Part shown: piece after piece, positions 63,897-64,000 of the stretch
Layout of the letters: every line of letters begins with the position of its first letter
Numbering within the stretch: the stretch's first letter is position 1
Source of the DNA: Rhodococcus pseudokoreensis
GTDB taxonomy: Bacteria > Actinomycetota > Actinomycetes > Mycobacteriales > Mycobacteriaceae
Assembly (NCBI RefSeq): GCF_017068395.1
Contig: NZ_CP070619.1
Coordinates: forward strand, 1,674,001 to 1,738,000
Reading direction: 5' to 3'
Length of the DNA stretch: 64,000 nucleotides
Notes under the pieces: model-generated
Seen by the model: only the letters and a program-made list of their open reading frames with translations
What the model was told of the DNA's origin: nothing
The model's database searches: none
Program-made: the position numbers and the translations under genes

Positions 63897-64000
63897 GATA
63901 ACCGCGCTGAAGACGAAATCACTGACGAAACGTCAGAGTTCCGACTGGGCAACGGCACATCGACCCTGCCCTCCATCTCCAGTACTGACTCGCCGAGGAC

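Overview
The window is high-GC DNA with short intergenic gaps, frequent GTG starts and strong Shine-Dalgarno sites. It comes from a mycolic-acid actinobacterium of the Rhodococcus/Nocardia group. The evidence is MspA-type mycolate outer-membrane porins in NfpA/NfpB-like pairs, RpfB resuscitation factors, an EspR-like nucleoid protein, WS/DGAT and PlsB/PlsC storage-lipid genes, a PMT protein mannosyltransferase, and gene order matching, from memory, the M. tuberculosis Rv0985c-Rv0996, Rv1001-Rv1011 and Rv2482c-Rv2484c segments. A Rhodococcus (jostii/opacus type) chromosome is the best guess. The left end cuts through an ABC permease gene.

Layout. 1-3937: carbohydrate ABC transporter (permease, binding lipoprotein), an enolase-superfamily sugar-acid enzyme and an IclR regulator, a catabolic module. 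4091-8168: hypothetical protein, PdxH, VOC protein, SnoaL-like protein, thiolase-like protein. 8188-10907 (minus): ABC-F protein and ispE. 10981-15354 (minus): urease ureABC-F-G-D without ureE. 15535-18418: YdcF-type protein, WYL regulator, membrane protein, cold-shock protein. 18654-21820 (minus): ksgA and two tandem rpfB genes. 22060-24296: glutamine-type ABC importer. 24347-30431: DoxX, tatD, SDR, metG, DUF2786 protein, rsmI. 30455-37205: pmt, BCCT carrier, DoxX/GntR pair with a 15-bp minisatellite, NAD(P)-binding protein, ArsC-like protein, arginine deiminase. 37313-38863: nitrobindin, SoxR, DUF2505 protein.

39033-44207: WS/DGAT, PlsB and a HAD-PlsC fusion, which together would supply glycerolipid and storage-lipid synthesis. 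44228-48544: small secreted and anchored proteins, ABC exporter, SDR, a tiny ORF. 49176-53609: EspR-like regulator, a stand-alone zwf, and a three-gene minus-strand operon encoding a Pro/Ser/Glu/Thr-rich anchored surface protein, an HELGH (ImmA/IrrE-like) metallopeptidase and a 7-TM protein. This operon is the best candidate for an undescribed system. 53847-60667: a possible micro-peptide locus, tRNA-Ala(CGC), the GlpR-RimJ-Glp-GalU division/envelope block, and 5-FCL, a CIRCE-preceded FmdB/Ruc-like protein, a SAF protein and MscL. 60736-63766 (minus): a two-gene porin unit present twice in tandem.

Regulatory DNA is rich. It includes perfect palindromes at the WYL and IclR genes, a SoxR-type box, a MarR-type operator, a CIRCE element, several strong bidirectional hairpin terminators between convergent genes, and a dispersed 48-49 bp palindromic repeat in three copies. 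No insertion sequence, prophage or CRISPR array was seen.
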